Of a DNA stretch of 64,000 nt, positions 28,774 to 37,960 are shown in pieces. Origin of the DNA: Cytophaga hutchinsonii ATCC 33406. Lineage in GTDB: Bacteria > Bacteroidota > Bacteroidia > Cytophagales > Cytophagaceae. The translations under genes and the position numbers were made by a program. Below the pieces are notes generated by a model. That model did not search any database and was not told the origin of the DNA. It was given only the letters and a program-made list of their open reading frames with translations. The number at the start of each line of letters is the position of its first letter. Positions within the stretch are counted from its first letter, which is position 1. The stretch lies in the NCBI RefSeq assembly GCF_000014145.1, contig NC_008255.1, positions 1,303,501-1,367,500 of the forward strand, in the 5' to 3' direction.

Positions 28774-31700
28774 TTACTTTTTTACGATCCGGGTAGTATA
28801 CATGCCATTTTCGGTTGTAATAATCACCGAATAAAGACCTGCTGCTAATGATTCGCCGATTGTTATTTCATCTGTGCTCAATCCCTGTCTTGTTTCAACA
28901 ATAGCTCCGGAAGCACTTATGATTGTTATGGATTGGATCATGCCTATGTTATAAACCGTGATGGTAGTAGTACCGTCAAACGGTTGCGGGATCACTTGAA
29001 TGTTAGCTGCTGAACCGTTTACTGTTGCCGTTGTTACGCAGGCTGATTTGCCGGTATTGCCGCCTACACAGATGTTGCAGTTGTCCAGTACAGCCATTCC
29101 GTTAACAACACCCGCACAATCCAGACACGAAGTTTCTGTATTGCCGCATCCGCAATTGCCCGCAGCGATTTTGCCGGCATCGGCCGGACAGCCATCGCCG
29201 GCTGTGGCTACATAGCCGGCAGGTTGTGTGCATGCCGTCATTGTAACAGCAGGATCGCCTTTGCCATCGCCATCAGTATCTGCATACCAGGCAGATGGTT
29301 GCGTAGTAAGAATTTGAGTTACAGCCGACGTTGCTTTACATCCGGAAGCATTGGTTACTTCTACGGTATAGGCGCCCGCTTCCGTAACGGTTTGTGTTGA
29401 CGCTGTGCCAAGCGCTGTAGTTCCTTTGAACCATTTATATGTTGTTCCTGTACTTGCTGTCAGCACTGCTGAACCACCTGCGCAGAACGATGTTGCTGAT
29501 GCTGTAATGATTGCCGGCGGTGCAGCATTCAGTGTTATTTGTGTTACAGCCGACGTTGCTTTACACCCGGAGGCATTGGTTACTTCTACGGTATAGGCGC
29601 CCGCTTCCGTAACGGTTTGTGTTGACGCTGTGCCAAGCGCTGTAGTTCCTTTGAACCATTTATATGTTGTTCCTGTACTTGCTGTCAGCACTGCTGAACC
29701 ACCTGCGCAGAACGATGTTGCCGTTGCTGTAATTGTTGGCGTTGCCTGTGGAGTACTGAGGGTTACAGTTGATGGTGCCGATGTTGCCTTACAGCCTGCC
29801 GCATTTGTTACTTCCACGGTATAGGCGCCAGCTTCTGTAACGGTTTGTGTTGACGCTGTTCCAAGGGCTGTTGTTCCTTTGAACCATTTGTATGTTGTCC
29901 CTGTACTTGCTGTCAGCACTGCTGAACCACCCGGGCAGAATGATGTTACCGTTGCTGTAATTGTTGGCGTTGCCTGTGGAGTACTGAGGGTTACAGTTGA
30001 TGGTGCCGATGTTGCCTTACAGCCTGCCGCATTTGTTACTTCCACGGTATAGGCGCCAGCTTCTGTAACGGTTTGTGTTGACGCTGTTCCAAGGGCTGTT
30101 GTTCCTTTGAACCATTTGTATGTTGTCCCTGTACTTGCTGTCAGCACTGCTGAACCACCCGGGCAGAATGAAGCAGCAGAAACCGTGATTGCTGCCGTTG
30201 GTTTCGATACCTGAAGAATAAAGTCGCTGGTTGTTTTGCAGCCGTTGGCATCCGTATAAGTAGCTTTATACGTTCCTGCCTGTGTAGCGGTAATAGCAGT
30301 AAGAACCGGATTCCTTAAGGATGAATTGAAATTATTTGGCCCTGTCCAACTCCAGCCAGAAGCAACATTAGGATGCGGTCCGAAATTGACTGTGTCAGCT
30401 TCACAGACTGCAGCTGTTGAACTACTGGTCCATGCATTTGCATCTATTTTTACATATGGAGTAATAACGGGTAATGTATTAACCGTGATTGTTACCGGAA
30501 TACTTGTTGCTTTACAGCCTGAAGCATTCGTCACTTCTACCGTATAATTTCCGGCTGTAGTAGCTGTATAGGTTGCAGCTGTTCCTACCTGAGAAGTTCC
30601 ATTGAACCATTTATAGGAAGTTCCTGTGGTTGCTGTCATAAGCACAGACCCACCGGCACAGAAAGCAGTTGAAGGTACAGCTATTGCCGGGACACAACCT
30701 GTTGTATTATTTCCAACGATTGTTATATCAGGTTTAGCAGGCGTTGCCATATCGGTACCCAGATAATAACTAAGATGCGGGGGCTGATTATATGCAGCAT
30801 TCTGCCAGGCAATAGCTACGCGGTATTGCGGGTCATGCAGCAAAGTTCTGAATTTGTAATCAGACGGAATGGTTGTTGTATAGATCAGCAGATTTTTATT
30901 ATCTGCTGAATGTAAAATAATTTCTTCACGCCAGTCTCCGAATAAATCTCCGGAGATATTCGGTGTGGCTTTTGTTGTATTACATGGAGTACCGCCGCCA
31001 TAAGAGGCATCATATAATGTTGCTAACCGGTTCATGCGGTTATTCACATAATCCCATTCATCCAGCTTAGCCCCATCCAGTAATTCGCGCTGCAGGTCGC
31101 CATCCCAGTAAACACCAAAGTTTACAGAAGGTTTTGACGTTCCTATGGCTACACCTTTACATGTATACAACGAACCCGATGATCCCCATACTTCATATCC
31201 TTTATAACGCGGATCAATATCACCGGCCATACAGCGGCCGATATCTCCCTGATCTCCGCCACCCAGGCTCCAGATCGGCTGTCCGGTTTTTGCATCTTTA
31301 AAAGCCAGGCCATTGTTGCCATATTTTTTAGGTTCTTCATGACACTGCCATACTTCCTGGCCCGGTCTGTCAGGGTCCATATCACTCATGTGCAGCGCAT
31401 CACCGTGCCCAAGTCCATTTGAATATAAACCTTTACCATCATTATCTACCGCGCTTGAGCCGTTACATACTTCCTGCCTGCCATCTCCATCAACATCTCC
31501 AACCGTCATCTGGTGATTGCCCATGCCTGCATAGCTGCCATTTCCGGACGCATTGCTGTCAAAGATCCAGCGTTGTGTTAACTGGCCGTTTCTGAAATCC
31601 CAGGCAGAACGTACCAAACGTGTGTAGTAACCACGTCCGAAAACCATGCTCGGGCGCTGTCCGTCAAGATAAGCAACCGTTGCAATAAAACGATCTACTC

Positions 31701-32574
31701 TGTTTCCATAATTGTCTCCCCAGCTTGACACCGTGCCTCTGCCGGGCGTATAATTTGCAGTAGCCATTGCAGCTCCTGTTTTCCCGTTAAATACGGTTAG
31801 AAATTCAGGGCCGCTTAAAATATAACCGCTGCTGTTCCTATAATCTGCTGTTGCAGATCCTATCACAACGCCTTTGCCATCTTTTGTTCCGTCGGCAGTT
31901 TTACACGCCATTTCTGCTTTTCCGTCTCCATCAAAATCATACACCAGGAATTGTGTATAATGCGCGCCTGCACGGATATTTTTTCCAAGATCGATTCTCC
32001 ATAAAAACACACCTTTCATTGTATAACAATCAATGTATACATTCCCGGTATAGCCAGATTGCGAATTGTCCTTTGCATTGGAAGGGTCCCATTTAACAAC
32101 TATTTCCAATGTGCCATCGCCATCCACATCACCTACACTACAATCATTCGGACTATACGTATAAGCTTCTCCTGTTGGCGTTGTTCCGCCTGCAGGTACA
32201 TTTAACGGCAGCGTATAATATTTTTGTGCCCATGGTGTTGCAGCCTCAGAAGCGGCCTGCTCAACACCATTAACGATAGCTTTTACGGTATAGGAAGCAG
32301 AGGTGCTGCCCGCATTATCCGTATAATTGCTTACTGTAAGCGGTGTACTGTTTATTTTTGTACCGTTTCGGTATAAATTGAACGTGATGTTATCTTCTGT
32401 CCCCAGCCATCTCCAGCTGACAAATACTTTGGTTCCACCCATACTTACAGCTACAACCCCTCGGTTGAGCTGTTCCATCTGGTATTGAGCAAATGTATGC
32501 TGAAAAGTAATGCCAGAAAGGAAAATTATAAAAATGATTCTTTTCAGCGTTGAGAGAATGTAGAATTCTTTCAT
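28774..32574 (-). CDS. Secreted PL11 rhamnogalacturonan lyase with Ig-like repeats and type IX sorting domain
   Basis: The 1266-residue protein has a signal peptide (IIFIIFLSGITFQHTFAQ) and a PL11 catalytic domain at about 30-630: LNRGVVAVSMGGTKVFVSWR at its start, FG-GAP-like calcium sites (VGDVDGDGTLEIVVKWDP, DFDGDGKAEM, DVDGDGRQEV) and GLGHGDALHMSDMDPDRPG, all typical of YesW/YesX-type endolyases. These cut the rhamnose-galacturonate backbone of pectin by beta-elimination. Then come Ig-like modules, including four near-identical copies of 75-76 residues, a TSP3-like segment, the Cys-rich linker and a type A sorting domain (PQPFDG to YTTRIVKK). Export by type IX secretion is expected. The upstream region carries the 176-bp tandem array. 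Confidence 0.93.
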   Translation of the reverse strand: MKEFYILSTLKRIIFIIFLSGITFQHTFAQYQMEQLNRGVVAVSMGGTKVFVSWRWLGTEDNITFNLYRNGTKINSTPLTVSNYTDNAGSTSASYTVKAIVNGVEQAASEAATPWAQKYYTLPLNVPAGGTTPTGEAYTYSPNDCSVGDVDGDGTLEIVVKWDPSNAKDNSQSGYTGNVYIDCYTMKGVFLWRIDLGKNIRAGAHYTQFLVYDFDGDGKAEMACKTADGTKDGKGVVIGSATADYRNSSGYILSGPEFLTVFNGKTGAAMATANYTPGRGTVSSWGDNYGNRVDRFIATVAYLDGQRPSMVFGRGYYTRLVRSAWDFRNGQLTQRWIFDSNASGNGSYAGMGNHQMTVGDVDGDGRQEVCNGSSAVDNDGKGLYSNGLGHGDALHMSDMDPDRPGQEVWQCHEEPKKYGNNGLAFKDAKTGQPIWSLGGGDQGDIGRCMAGDIDPRYKGYEVWGSSGSLYTCKGVAIGTSKPSVNFGVYWDGDLQRELLDGAKLDEWDYVNNRMNRLATLYDASYGGGTPCNTTKATPNISGDLFGDWREEIILHSADNKNLLIYTTTIPSDYKFRTLLHDPQYRVAIAWQNAAYNQPPHLSYYLGTDMATPAKPDITIVGNNTTGCVPAIAVPSTAFCAGGSVLMTATTGTSYKWFNGTSQVGTAATYTATTAGNYTVEVTNASGCKATSIPVTITVNTLPVITPYVKIDANAWTSSSTAAVCEADTVNFGPHPNVASGWSWTGPNNFNSSLRNPVLTAITATQAGTYKATYTDANGCKTTSDFILQVSKPTAAITVSAASFCPGGSAVLTASTGTTYKWFKGTTALGTASTQTVTEAGAYTVEVTNAAGCKATSAPSTVTLSTPQATPTITATVTSFCPGGSAVLTASTGTTYKWFKGTTALGTASTQTVTEAGAYTVEVTNAAGCKATSAPSTVTLSTPQATPTITATATSFCAGGSAVLTASTGTTYKWFKGTTALGTASTQTVTEAGAYTVEVTNASGCKATSAVTQITLNAAPPAIITASATSFCAGGSAVLTASTGTTYKWFKGTTALGTASTQTVTEAGAYTVEVTNASGCKATSAVTQILTTQPSAWYADTDGDGKGDPAVTMTACTQPAGYVATAGDGCPADAGKIAAGNCGCGNTETSCLDCAGVVNGMAVLDNCNICVGGNTGKSACVTTATVNGSAANIQVIPQPFDGTTTITVYNIGMIQSITIISASGAIVETRQGLSTDEITIGESLAAGLYSVIITTENGMYTTRIVKK
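29320..30220 (-). repeat. Near-identical 225-228-bp intragenic repeats (PL11 gene)
   Basis: At least four copies of a unit of 75-76 codons, each reading FKGTTALGTASTQTVTEAGA within the repeat. Adjacent copies are almost identical in DNA (for example the stretches starting at 29761 and 29989 are 228 bases apart). The same module type, with different exact sequence, occurs in the PL1 gene. Confidence 0.88.
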
Positions 32575-32741
32575 ATAAATGATGTTGGTTATAGAAATTG
32601 ACTTTATCTACTTCTAATACAAAAAAGGCTTAAAAAGGTAACAGGTTTTGTTCATGTTTTTCGTAAAAAAATCCTGTATTACACCTGGTTGAATTTTATT
32701 GACTCTTTATCTGCTGCTATTGGCTTAACCGGATAACAAAC

Positions 32742-33594
32742 CCCTTAGCTAAAGCCGCACGGCAATAAAAGCGGCGCAGGGCATAAAAAGGAAAGGCCAG
32801 GTATTGTGTCGTTACAAAAATAAGTCAGGATACAATACTTGAGAAAGGCTGCGCTTCATTGCCGTCTCATTTATGAGATGGTATGTGAATGAATTGAATA
32901 TGGATTAACAGCTTTTACCCTTAGCTAAAGCCGCACGGCAATAAAAGCGGCGCAGGGCATAAAAAGGAAAGGCCAGGTATTGTGTCGTTACAAAAATAAG
33001 TCAGGATACAATACTTGAGAAAGGCTGCGCTTCATTGCCGTCTCATTTATGAGCTGGTATGTGAATGAATTGAATAGGAATTAACAGCTTTTACCCTTAG
33101 CTAAAGCCGCACGGCAATAAAAGCGGCGCAGGGCATAAAAAGGAAAGGCCAGGTATTGTGTCGTTACAAAAATAAGTCAGGATACAATACTTGAGAAAGG
33201 CTGCGCTTCATTGCCGTCTCATTTATGAGCTGGTATGTGAATGAATTGAATATGGATTAACAGCTTTTACCCTTAGCTAAAGCCGCACGGCAATAAAAGC
33301 GGCGCAGGGCATAAAAAGGAAAGGCCAGGTATTGTGTCGTTACAAAAATAAGTCAGGATACAATACTTGAGAAAGGCTGCGCTTCATTGCCGTCTCATGT
33401 ATGAGCTGGTATGTGAATGAATTGAATATGGATTAACAGCTTTTACCCTTAGCTAAAGCCGCACGGCAATAAAAGCGGCGCAGGGCATAAAAAAGGAAAG
33501 GCCAGGTATTGTGTCGTTACAAAAATAAGTCAGGATACAATACTTGAGAGAGACTGCGCTGCATTGCCGTCTCATGTATGAGCTGGTATGTGGC
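32742..33594. repeat. Five-copy tandem array of a 176-bp noncoding repeat
   Basis: Units begin CCCTTAGCTAAAGCC at 32742, 32918, 33094, 33270 and 33446, an exact 176-base period; the fifth is slightly truncated and has one extra A. Copies differ at only a few positions. Each unit contains nested complementary segments in the order ACGGCAAT, GCGCAG, GTATTGTGTC, then GATACAATAC, CTGCGC, ATTGCCGT, so a unit can fold into one long interrupted hairpin of about 110 bases, with smaller local hairpins (GCCGC/GCGGC and CTCAT/ATGAG). No frame is open through it. It fills most of the gap between the PL11 start and the LRR gene stop. Confidence 0.95.
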
Positions 33595-33614
33595 AAATAA
33601 ACAGCAATAAAAAA

Positions 33615-35234
33615 TTACCTCATAAGGCTTACACCGATGCTGCCGGATTCATTGATGATAATGACATAATAACCCGAATCGGCCATGCCGCCAGCATCGG
33701 TTGATCCGTCCCACGCGCCGGGAACCTGAAGTGTTTTAATTAATTTTTTAGAAGTATTGTAAATCCGTACCGTTCCAATGTCAGGAATAAAATAATTATC
33801 CATGATGCCATCTCCGTTGGGGGAAAAAACAGATTCGCAATCGCTTCCTTTATCCAGCAGGAATGTCTTGTAGGTTGTGCAGTTTCTTGAATCGGTTGCC
33901 TGTAATACATACGTTCCCGGTATGATGTTAGGAAACTGTGTAGCTGTAATTCCTGTCATATTTTTTACAGGACTTGTTGATTGAAGGATATAATTGACCG
34001 GAGCTACAGCACCGTCAACCGTTGTGCCGGCAATGTCTATCAGGGAGCCTTCACGGCAATCGGAAGATAATACACTTATGTTTAGCTTGCTGATGTCCAT
34101 ACACGTACGTACGGTTAGTTTTGATGTATTGGTCTTTAGTGTAAGGCCCGGCAATGCAGCATTTGTAATGTATGCAGAATATATACCTGAATCACTCATG
34201 AAAGCAGGAGCGAAGCTGTAGTTCCCTGTAGCATTTGTTAACAAGGGTGTGTTGTTTTTATACCAGGTAAATGTATTTGTTGTAAGTGCAGGGTCGATCG
34301 GAATCTGGTAGGTATACATATTACGTTCGCGTATATCCACATAGGCAGGAATACTGATGTTCTTCTGCGGTGCATAGGTAAAGACAGAAAAATTCGGAAG
34401 TGATGCCAGCGGAATAAGATCTTCAAACGTAAGGTAATTCTCTGAAAGGTTTACAGTAGTAAGGTTTGGTTTGTTGGCAAAGTTCGGAAGTGTGCTTACT
34501 CTGCAATTCTGAGCAAGCAGTTTAATCAGTTTTGTGTTTGTATGTAAACCCGAAAGATCTGTCATGTTTGTCTTTTCACAATTGAATATTTCAAGATTGA
34601 GAAGAGTCGGCAGGCTGGGAATACTATGGATATTGGTGTTGCTTATACTAAGCTGTTGAAGATTACTATTCATGCTTAAGTCAGGCAACACACTGATTGA
34701 ATTAAAATCCAGCGCTAATGTTTTAAGATTTACCAATGCAGAAAGATCCGGTATTTCAGTCAGCGCATTTCCGGCAGCATTTAAATACAGCAGCGTTGTT
34801 TTATTTGCAATGCTTGCAATAGAAGTTATTTTATTATTCCCGACATACAAATCAATTAACTGGTAAAGGTCTGCCAGATTAGGAATGGAAGTGATTTGAT
34901 TTCCGTTTACATAAATCCGGCGTAAATTTTTCATGTAGCTTAACTGCGACACGTTTGTTACTCTATTATTTCTCAAACGCAGAATTCCCGTTTTTTCAAA
35001 GAACTGTATTCCGTCAGGGTTTTGAATGTCTGCATTGTCAAGATTCAGATCGGCCGACATCATTTTTGCTGCGGCTACATTCAGCTGCCCTTCAGCATTC
35101 ATATAGGCAGGGTAATCTCTTATTAATACATTTCGAAGATTTATATCCGGAATGGTATAATAAGGCTGGGCATTTGCCGCGTATATGCCGGCAAATAAAA
35201 AATAGATAACTGATATGTATAGGTATTTTTTCAT
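33615..35234 (-). CDS. Secreted leucine-rich-repeat protein with type B (gliding-associated) sorting domain
   Basis: The 539-residue protein has a signal peptide (YISVIYFLFAGIYAANAQ), about nine leucine-rich repeats at 85-290 (for example LRRIYVNGNQITSIPNLADL), an Ig-like part, and a SprB-like repeat ending VLQATDSRNC. The C-terminus (FSPNGDGIMDNYFIPDIG, then VPGAWDGSTDAGGMADSGYYV) is the gliding motility-associated C-terminal domain, the type B signal for type IX secretion. It probably acts at the cell surface as an adhesin or binding protein (inference). Its start overlaps the stop of the anti-sigma gene (TAATG), and a SprF-like gene, the usual partner of type B cargo, lies just beyond the sigma factor. 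Confidence 0.9.
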   Translation of the reverse strand: MKKYLYISVIYFLFAGIYAANAQPYYTIPDINLRNVLIRDYPAYMNAEGQLNVAAAKMMSADLNLDNADIQNPDGIQFFEKTGILRLRNNRVTNVSQLSYMKNLRRIYVNGNQITSIPNLADLYQLIDLYVGNNKITSIASIANKTTLLYLNAAGNALTEIPDLSALVNLKTLALDFNSISVLPDLSMNSNLQQLSISNTNIHSIPSLPTLLNLEIFNCEKTNMTDLSGLHTNTKLIKLLAQNCRVSTLPNFANKPNLTTVNLSENYLTFEDLIPLASLPNFSVFTYAPQKNISIPAYVDIRERNMYTYQIPIDPALTTNTFTWYKNNTPLLTNATGNYSFAPAFMSDSGIYSAYITNAALPGLTLKTNTSKLTVRTCMDISKLNISVLSSDCREGSLIDIAGTTVDGAVAPVNYILQSTSPVKNMTGITATQFPNIIPGTYVLQATDSRNCTTYKTFLLDKGSDCESVFSPNGDGIMDNYFIPDIGTVRIYNTSKKLIKTLQVPGAWDGSTDAGGMADSGYYVIIINESGSIGVSLMR

Positions 35235-36337
35235 TATCTGGTAATAGTCACTTCTCCGGTTACTTTTGTCCCATCCGTGTAGTCGATAAGATACACATAA
35301 AGCCCTGCTTCAGCAAGTGCTCCGGTACCATCGCTTCCGTTCCATTCAATGTAATCAAGGGATGGATTTGTAACGCGGTAAACAATTTTTCCGCTTCGGT
35401 TATAAATGGTCAGGCTTCCTTTTTTATCTGTATCGAACGCGATAGAGCATGTCTCGCCAAGCATCGGATTGATGTTGAATTTCGTTCCCTGTTGAATAGC
35501 AGGTGTGCAGTTTTTTTCAAGGATAGAAATTTTCTGTTCGGATAAACATCCGTTTCGGTCTGATATTTTCACCTCATAGATTCCGGCACCCAATGCAGAA
35601 ACATTTTTCTCTTTAATTTTTTTGTTGTTAAGTGTGTACGTATACGGAGCAATTCCGCCGCTGATCTTATCAATATGTATCGAGCCTGTCTCCGTGTTCA
35701 TGCAGCTGTTCTCCGTAGTAATGACAGATGTTATTTTGGTTAAAGAACAATCTGTTTTTTTATTTTCTTCACCTGCTGTTGTCTCAAGAGCAGGTTCTGT
35801 TTTTGTATTGACGGGAACAATCACAGGTGTACCAGCAATAACCAGGCTGCCAGCTTGTGCTGTGTCAGTTGCTTGTGTACGGGTAACGATATCGCTTATA
35901 TCCGTTTTTGCAGGCAGGTTCAGAGCTGTTGCTGTTTTTTGCGTCGTGTTTTCAACCGGTGCAATATCTGGATTATTTTCCTTTTCAATATGTGAAGCGG
36001 CAGATTTCTGGAGAGAAACTGTTTGAATATCTTTTTTACCAGGCAGCATAAAAAACAAGGAGCCAAGCAAACATAAGGCACCTGCGCTAATCCATTGCCA
36101 ATGCATGCGGAAGAACGAAGGCGTTTGCATGTTCAGCAGATCTTTTTCTATCTGGCTTCGCACACTTTTTAATTCGGCTTCGAGGATCAGGTTATTGAGC
36201 ATGCGCTGTTCCTGCACTTCGTTCGCAAAAGCCTTATCCTGCATCAGCTGCTGTTCAAATGCCGCTAATTCCTGCCCCGTGAGTTTGTTCTCAAGGTACT
36301 GGTCAATCAGGTAATAGTGTTCAAGATCCGGTCTCAA
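35234..36337 (-). CDS. Anti-sigma-like membrane protein fused to a sorting-like C-terminal domain
   Basis: The 367-residue protein has an N-terminal cytoplasmic segment of the anti-sigma type (YLENKLTGQELAAFEQQLMQD), a single membrane helix at about 81-98 (WISAGALCLLGSLFFML), a Thr/Ala-rich linker, a SprB-like repeat (CMNTETGSIHIDKISGGIAP) and a C-terminal domain with SLTIYNRSGKIVYRV and WNGSDGTGALAEAGLYVYLI, which matches the gliding-associated type B sorting domain. The gene starts with TTG overlapping the sigma stop by four bases (TTGA), which implies translational coupling. A type IX sorting domain on an inner-membrane anti-sigma factor is odd and is discussed as a finding. Confidence 0.82.
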   Translation of the reverse strand: MRPDLEHYYLIDQYLENKLTGQELAAFEQQLMQDKAFANEVQEQRMLNNLILEAELKSVRSQIEKDLLNMQTPSFFRMHWQWISAGALCLLGSLFFMLPGKKDIQTVSLQKSAASHIEKENNPDIAPVENTTQKTATALNLPAKTDISDIVTRTQATDTAQAGSLVIAGTPVIVPVNTKTEPALETTAGEENKKTDCSLTKITSVITTENSCMNTETGSIHIDKISGGIAPYTYTLNNKKIKEKNVSALGAGIYEVKISDRNGCLSEQKISILEKNCTPAIQQGTKFNINPMLGETCSIAFDTDKKGSLTIYNRSGKIVYRVTNPSLDYIEWNGSDGTGALAEAGLYVYLIDYTDGTKVTGEVTITR

Positions 36338-36909
36338 GGCTTTAGTATATTTAATAGATCTGAATTTTCTTTAATGATCTTATGGAAAGATTGTTTGCAT
36401 CTGTAATGCATTGTTTTGGCTGCATTTTCACTGGAAAGCTGCATCTTTTCCTGAAGTTCTTTCATACTTAATTTTTCGTATGCAACCAGTCCGAGTAATT
36501 TCCGGCAGGCATCTTCAAGTTTACTGTAAGCGATATCCAGTGCTTTTCTTTTTTCGGCTGAGATCATAGAATCAAGCTGATTATATGATTCGGCTGAAAG
36601 ATGCTGGTCTTCAATATCTACATGAACGAGCTTTCGTTTTCTTTTAGCTGCATTGATCCATAAGTTTTTCGATATCGTGAAAAGGTATGCATCAACCGAT
36701 AAATTGTCTTCAAACTTGTTTTCGATTACAGATTTGAAGAAAATAATAACCGCATCCTGAAAGATGTCATTTGCTTCATCCTGCGTGCCGCTATTGCTTA
36801 AGATATAACCTTTTACTTTTTTGAGGGTATGACTATACAGATAAGACAACGCTTTTTCGTTTTGCCTGTTTTTAATACATTCAACAATTGTTCTGTTTAT
36901 ATCCTTCAC
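36334..36909 (-). CDS. ECF-type RNA polymerase sigma factor
   Basis: The 191-residue protein has sigma region 2 at about 25-95 (DEANDIFQDAVIIFFKSV, then FTISKNLWINAAKRKRK) and region 4 at about 125-180 (LSMKELQEKMQLSSENAAKTMHYRCKQSF). It lacks regions 1 and 3, as expected for extracytoplasmic-function sigma factors. The start is GTG at 36909. It leads an operon with the anti-sigma-like and LRR genes, whose joints overlap by four and one base. It is transcribed divergently from the SprF-like gene with about 110 bases between, so it may control both directions. Confidence 0.93.
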   Translation of the reverse strand: MKDINRTIVECIKNRQNEKALSYLYSHTLKKVKGYILSNSGTQDEANDIFQDAVIIFFKSVIENKFEDNLSVDAYLFTISKNLWINAAKRKRKLVHVDIEDQHLSAESYNQLDSMISAEKRKALDIAYSKLEDACRKLLGLVAYEKLSMKELQEKMQLSSENAAKTMHYRCKQSFHKIIKENSDLLNILKP

Positions 36910-37018
36910 GTATCTGTATTACAAACTGGCTTTAAAAAAGTAACAGGCTTTATTTAATATTTTAGTAATAAATGTAAAAAATATTTTATTATTAATAGAA
37001 TTGATGTTGTTTTGTTCA

Positions 37019-37897
37019 ATGAATGCTGTCCGTAACTGGTATATTCTTCCCGTATTTTTTATCACATCCTTTATTTCAAAAGGGCAAAACGGAGCGCTTA
37101 TACCGGATACATACGATCAGTTCTTTCAAAACTACTACCTCATAAATCCAGCAAATACGGATACAGCAGGCGTTATCTTACACATGGGGCATAAGTCGCA
37201 GCTGGGTGTTTTCCGCGGTGTAAGACAAACCTATTTTGATGCAAATTTTCGCATACAATCTAATCGTTTTAATCGTGCACACTCCGTAGGTATTCAATTG
37301 TTTAATAATAGTGAAGGAGATTTTTTCAGTAAAAACAGGATATATGGAAGGTACGCATTTGATATACACCTTTCAGAAACCTATTTTTTATCCGCAGGAA
37401 TAGCAGTAGGTGCCGTTAGTTATGCATTTAAAGCAACGCAATCCAGTGCCGGCGGTTCTGATCTGGCATACGATGGCAGCACAGGCCTTTGGGTGGTAGG
37501 CCGCAAGCTTAAAGCAGGTATTTCGATACAGCAGATTTCTCAGGGGAAACTCAGTCCGCTTGGACAAATCTTTGAATTGAGAAGACAATACAATGCGAAT
37601 GTCAGTTATCTGTTTTTTATTAATCCCGATATTCAGCTCACAACACATGTGTGGTATAAGTATCAGCAACACAATATGCATGATGTACAGGTTGCAGCTA
37701 TTATAACGCTACAGAATCTGGTAGAATTCGGCGGAAATTATAAGTATCAGAAAGGTGTTGTGCTGATCGGCGGATTAAAAGACATTCACATAGGAACATC
37801 CAGCCTATCTCTTGCCATGTCTTATTCAACAGGCATATTAAACTACCTGGCAAAAGGTGATAACGCGGTAGAGGTATTTCTAACATACAGCAGATAA
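37019..37897 (+). CDS. PorP/SprF-family type IX secretion outer-membrane protein
   Basis: The 292-residue protein has a signal peptide (RNWYILPVFFITSFISKGQ) and the PorP/SprF start DTYDQFFQNYYLINPANTD, followed by amphipathic beta-strand-like segments expected of an outer-membrane barrel, ending in an aromatic strand (VFLTYSR). SprF-like proteins pair with a particular type B cargo and help its export; the cargo candidates are the LRR protein and perhaps the anti-sigma fusion on the other strand. I chose the ATG at 37019 for the signal peptide; an ATG at 37004 is also possible. Confidence 0.88.
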   Translation: MNAVRNWYILPVFFITSFISKGQNGALIPDTYDQFFQNYYLINPANTDTAGVILHMGHKSQLGVFRGVRQTYFDANFRIQSNRFNRAHSVGIQLFNNSEGDFFSKNRIYGRYAFDIHLSETYFLSAGIAVGAVSYAFKATQSSAGGSDLAYDGSTGLWVVGRKLKAGISIQQISQGKLSPLGQIFELRRQYNANVSYLFFINPDIQLTTHVWYKYQQHNMHDVQVAAIITLQNLVEFGGNYKYQKGVVLIGGLKDIHIGTSSLSLAMSYSTGILNYLAKGDNAVEVFLTYSR

Positions 37898-37902
37898 AAA
37901 AA

Positions 37903-37951
37903 GTTAGTAATTATGAATCATAATGTATTTTTATAATTCATAATTACTAAC
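37903..37951. terminator. Bidirectional terminator between convergent genes
   Basis: GTTAGTAATTATGAAT (37903-37918) and ATTCATAATTACTAAC (37936-37951) are perfect 16-base arms, with A-rich sequence before and T-rich sequence after. It lies between the SprF-like and PL1 genes and can end both. Confidence 0.82.
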
Positions 37952-37960
37952 TGCTAACTA

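Noticed and set aside
28498-28796. Plus-strand ORFs across the decayed cassette and across the Ig-like repeat genes
   Set aside because: They are mirror frames of the minus-strand repeats, repeat with the same period and show no protein features of their own.
32742-33594. Tandem array as protein-coding repeats
   Set aside because: The period of 176 is not a multiple of three and stops occur in every frame, so it cannot encode a repeat protein.
37388-37681. Minus-strand ORF of 97 codons inside the SprF-like gene
   Set aside because: It lies wholly within a well-supported outer-membrane protein gene and has no recognisable features.
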